DNA from: Thunnus maccoyii
Taxonomy: Eukaryota; Chordata; Actinopteri; Scombriformes; Scombridae
Assembly: GCF_910596095.1 (NCBI RefSeq)
Contig: NC_056553.1
Span: forward strand, 2,891,291 to 2,955,290
Reading direction: 5' to 3'
Length of the DNA: 64,000 nt
A program made the translations under genes and the position numbers. Of the stretch, positions 63,764 to 64,000 are shown in pieces (within the stretch, counting starts at the first letter, position 1; each line of letters begins with the position of its first letter). The notes below the pieces were generated by a model, which saw only the letters and a list, made by a program, of their open reading frames with translations, was not told the origin of the DNA and did no database searches.

Positions 63764-64000
63764 AGGATCTGAAATTAACACAACCAAGCACCAAATGCAG
63801 GTAGAGTCTGAACAGCGCTGTGAAACTATAGGAGAACTCCAGACGGTCTGATGCAAATCAATCAATCAATCAATTCATTTTACTTTGGTTTAAATTCCTG
63901 CCTACTCTGTAATATAAAGTCTATATAGTGAAGAACATCATGTACTGAAACGAATGTATATGTGACACAAAAAGACAATTTATTATTTAAGCTGGTGGAT

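Overview
The window is vertebrate nuclear DNA, almost certainly from a teleost fish. The supports are spliced genes with GT-AG introns, a clear signal sequence receptor alpha gene, fish-style C2H2 zinc finger genes, long CA/GT microsatellites, and a dense load of families typical of fish genomes: hAT and TTAA-flanked MITEs, a Tc1 relic, a jockey-superfamily LINE, and tRNA- and 5S-derived SINEs. All convincing protein-coding genes lie on the minus strand. Species and chromosome cannot be read from the sequence.

Layout. Bases 1-16,500 hold no gene I can support; they contain several MITEs, a dead Tc1 transposon (14,126-15,217) and microsatellites. Bases 16,549-22,466 are a recent tandem duplication with a unit of about 3 kb. 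Each unit carries a four-exon beta-microseminoprotein-like (MSMB/PSP94) secreted-protein gene and the same reverse-transcriptase relic. The two units look nearly identical in introns, UTRs and relic, yet the mature-protein coding parts differ strongly. Bases 22,467-26,090 hold microsatellites, a candidate CCAAT/TATA promoter with a mini-ORF, and a tRNA-derived SINE. Bases 26,090-40,200 are a second tandem duplication. It gives two multi-finger C2H2 genes with the same three coding exons, differing by whole-finger gains or losses and by TE insertions. Bases 40,290-54,200 are mostly repeats (a 47-bp minisatellite, a 5S-derived SINE, MITEs, a 218-bp element with perfect 27-bp inverted arms), plus two phase-matched exons of a gene I do not recognise (44,163-44,804). 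Bases 54,200-64,000 are the 3' part of ssr1: coding exons 2-8 plus a probable 3' UTR of about 2.3 kb. Its first exon lies beyond the right edge.

Functional picture. ssr1 encodes the alpha subunit of the ER translocon-associated TRAP complex and is a housekeeping gene. The two zinc finger genes encode probable DNA-binding nuclear proteins of a fast-expanding type. The two microseminoprotein-like genes encode small cysteine-rich secreted proteins. Nothing suggests that these genes share a pathway. The shared theme is local tandem duplication followed by change in the functionally exposed parts: mature peptide segments in one pair, finger arrays in the other. The strongest candidate for something undescribed is the exon-confined divergence of the microseminoprotein pair.
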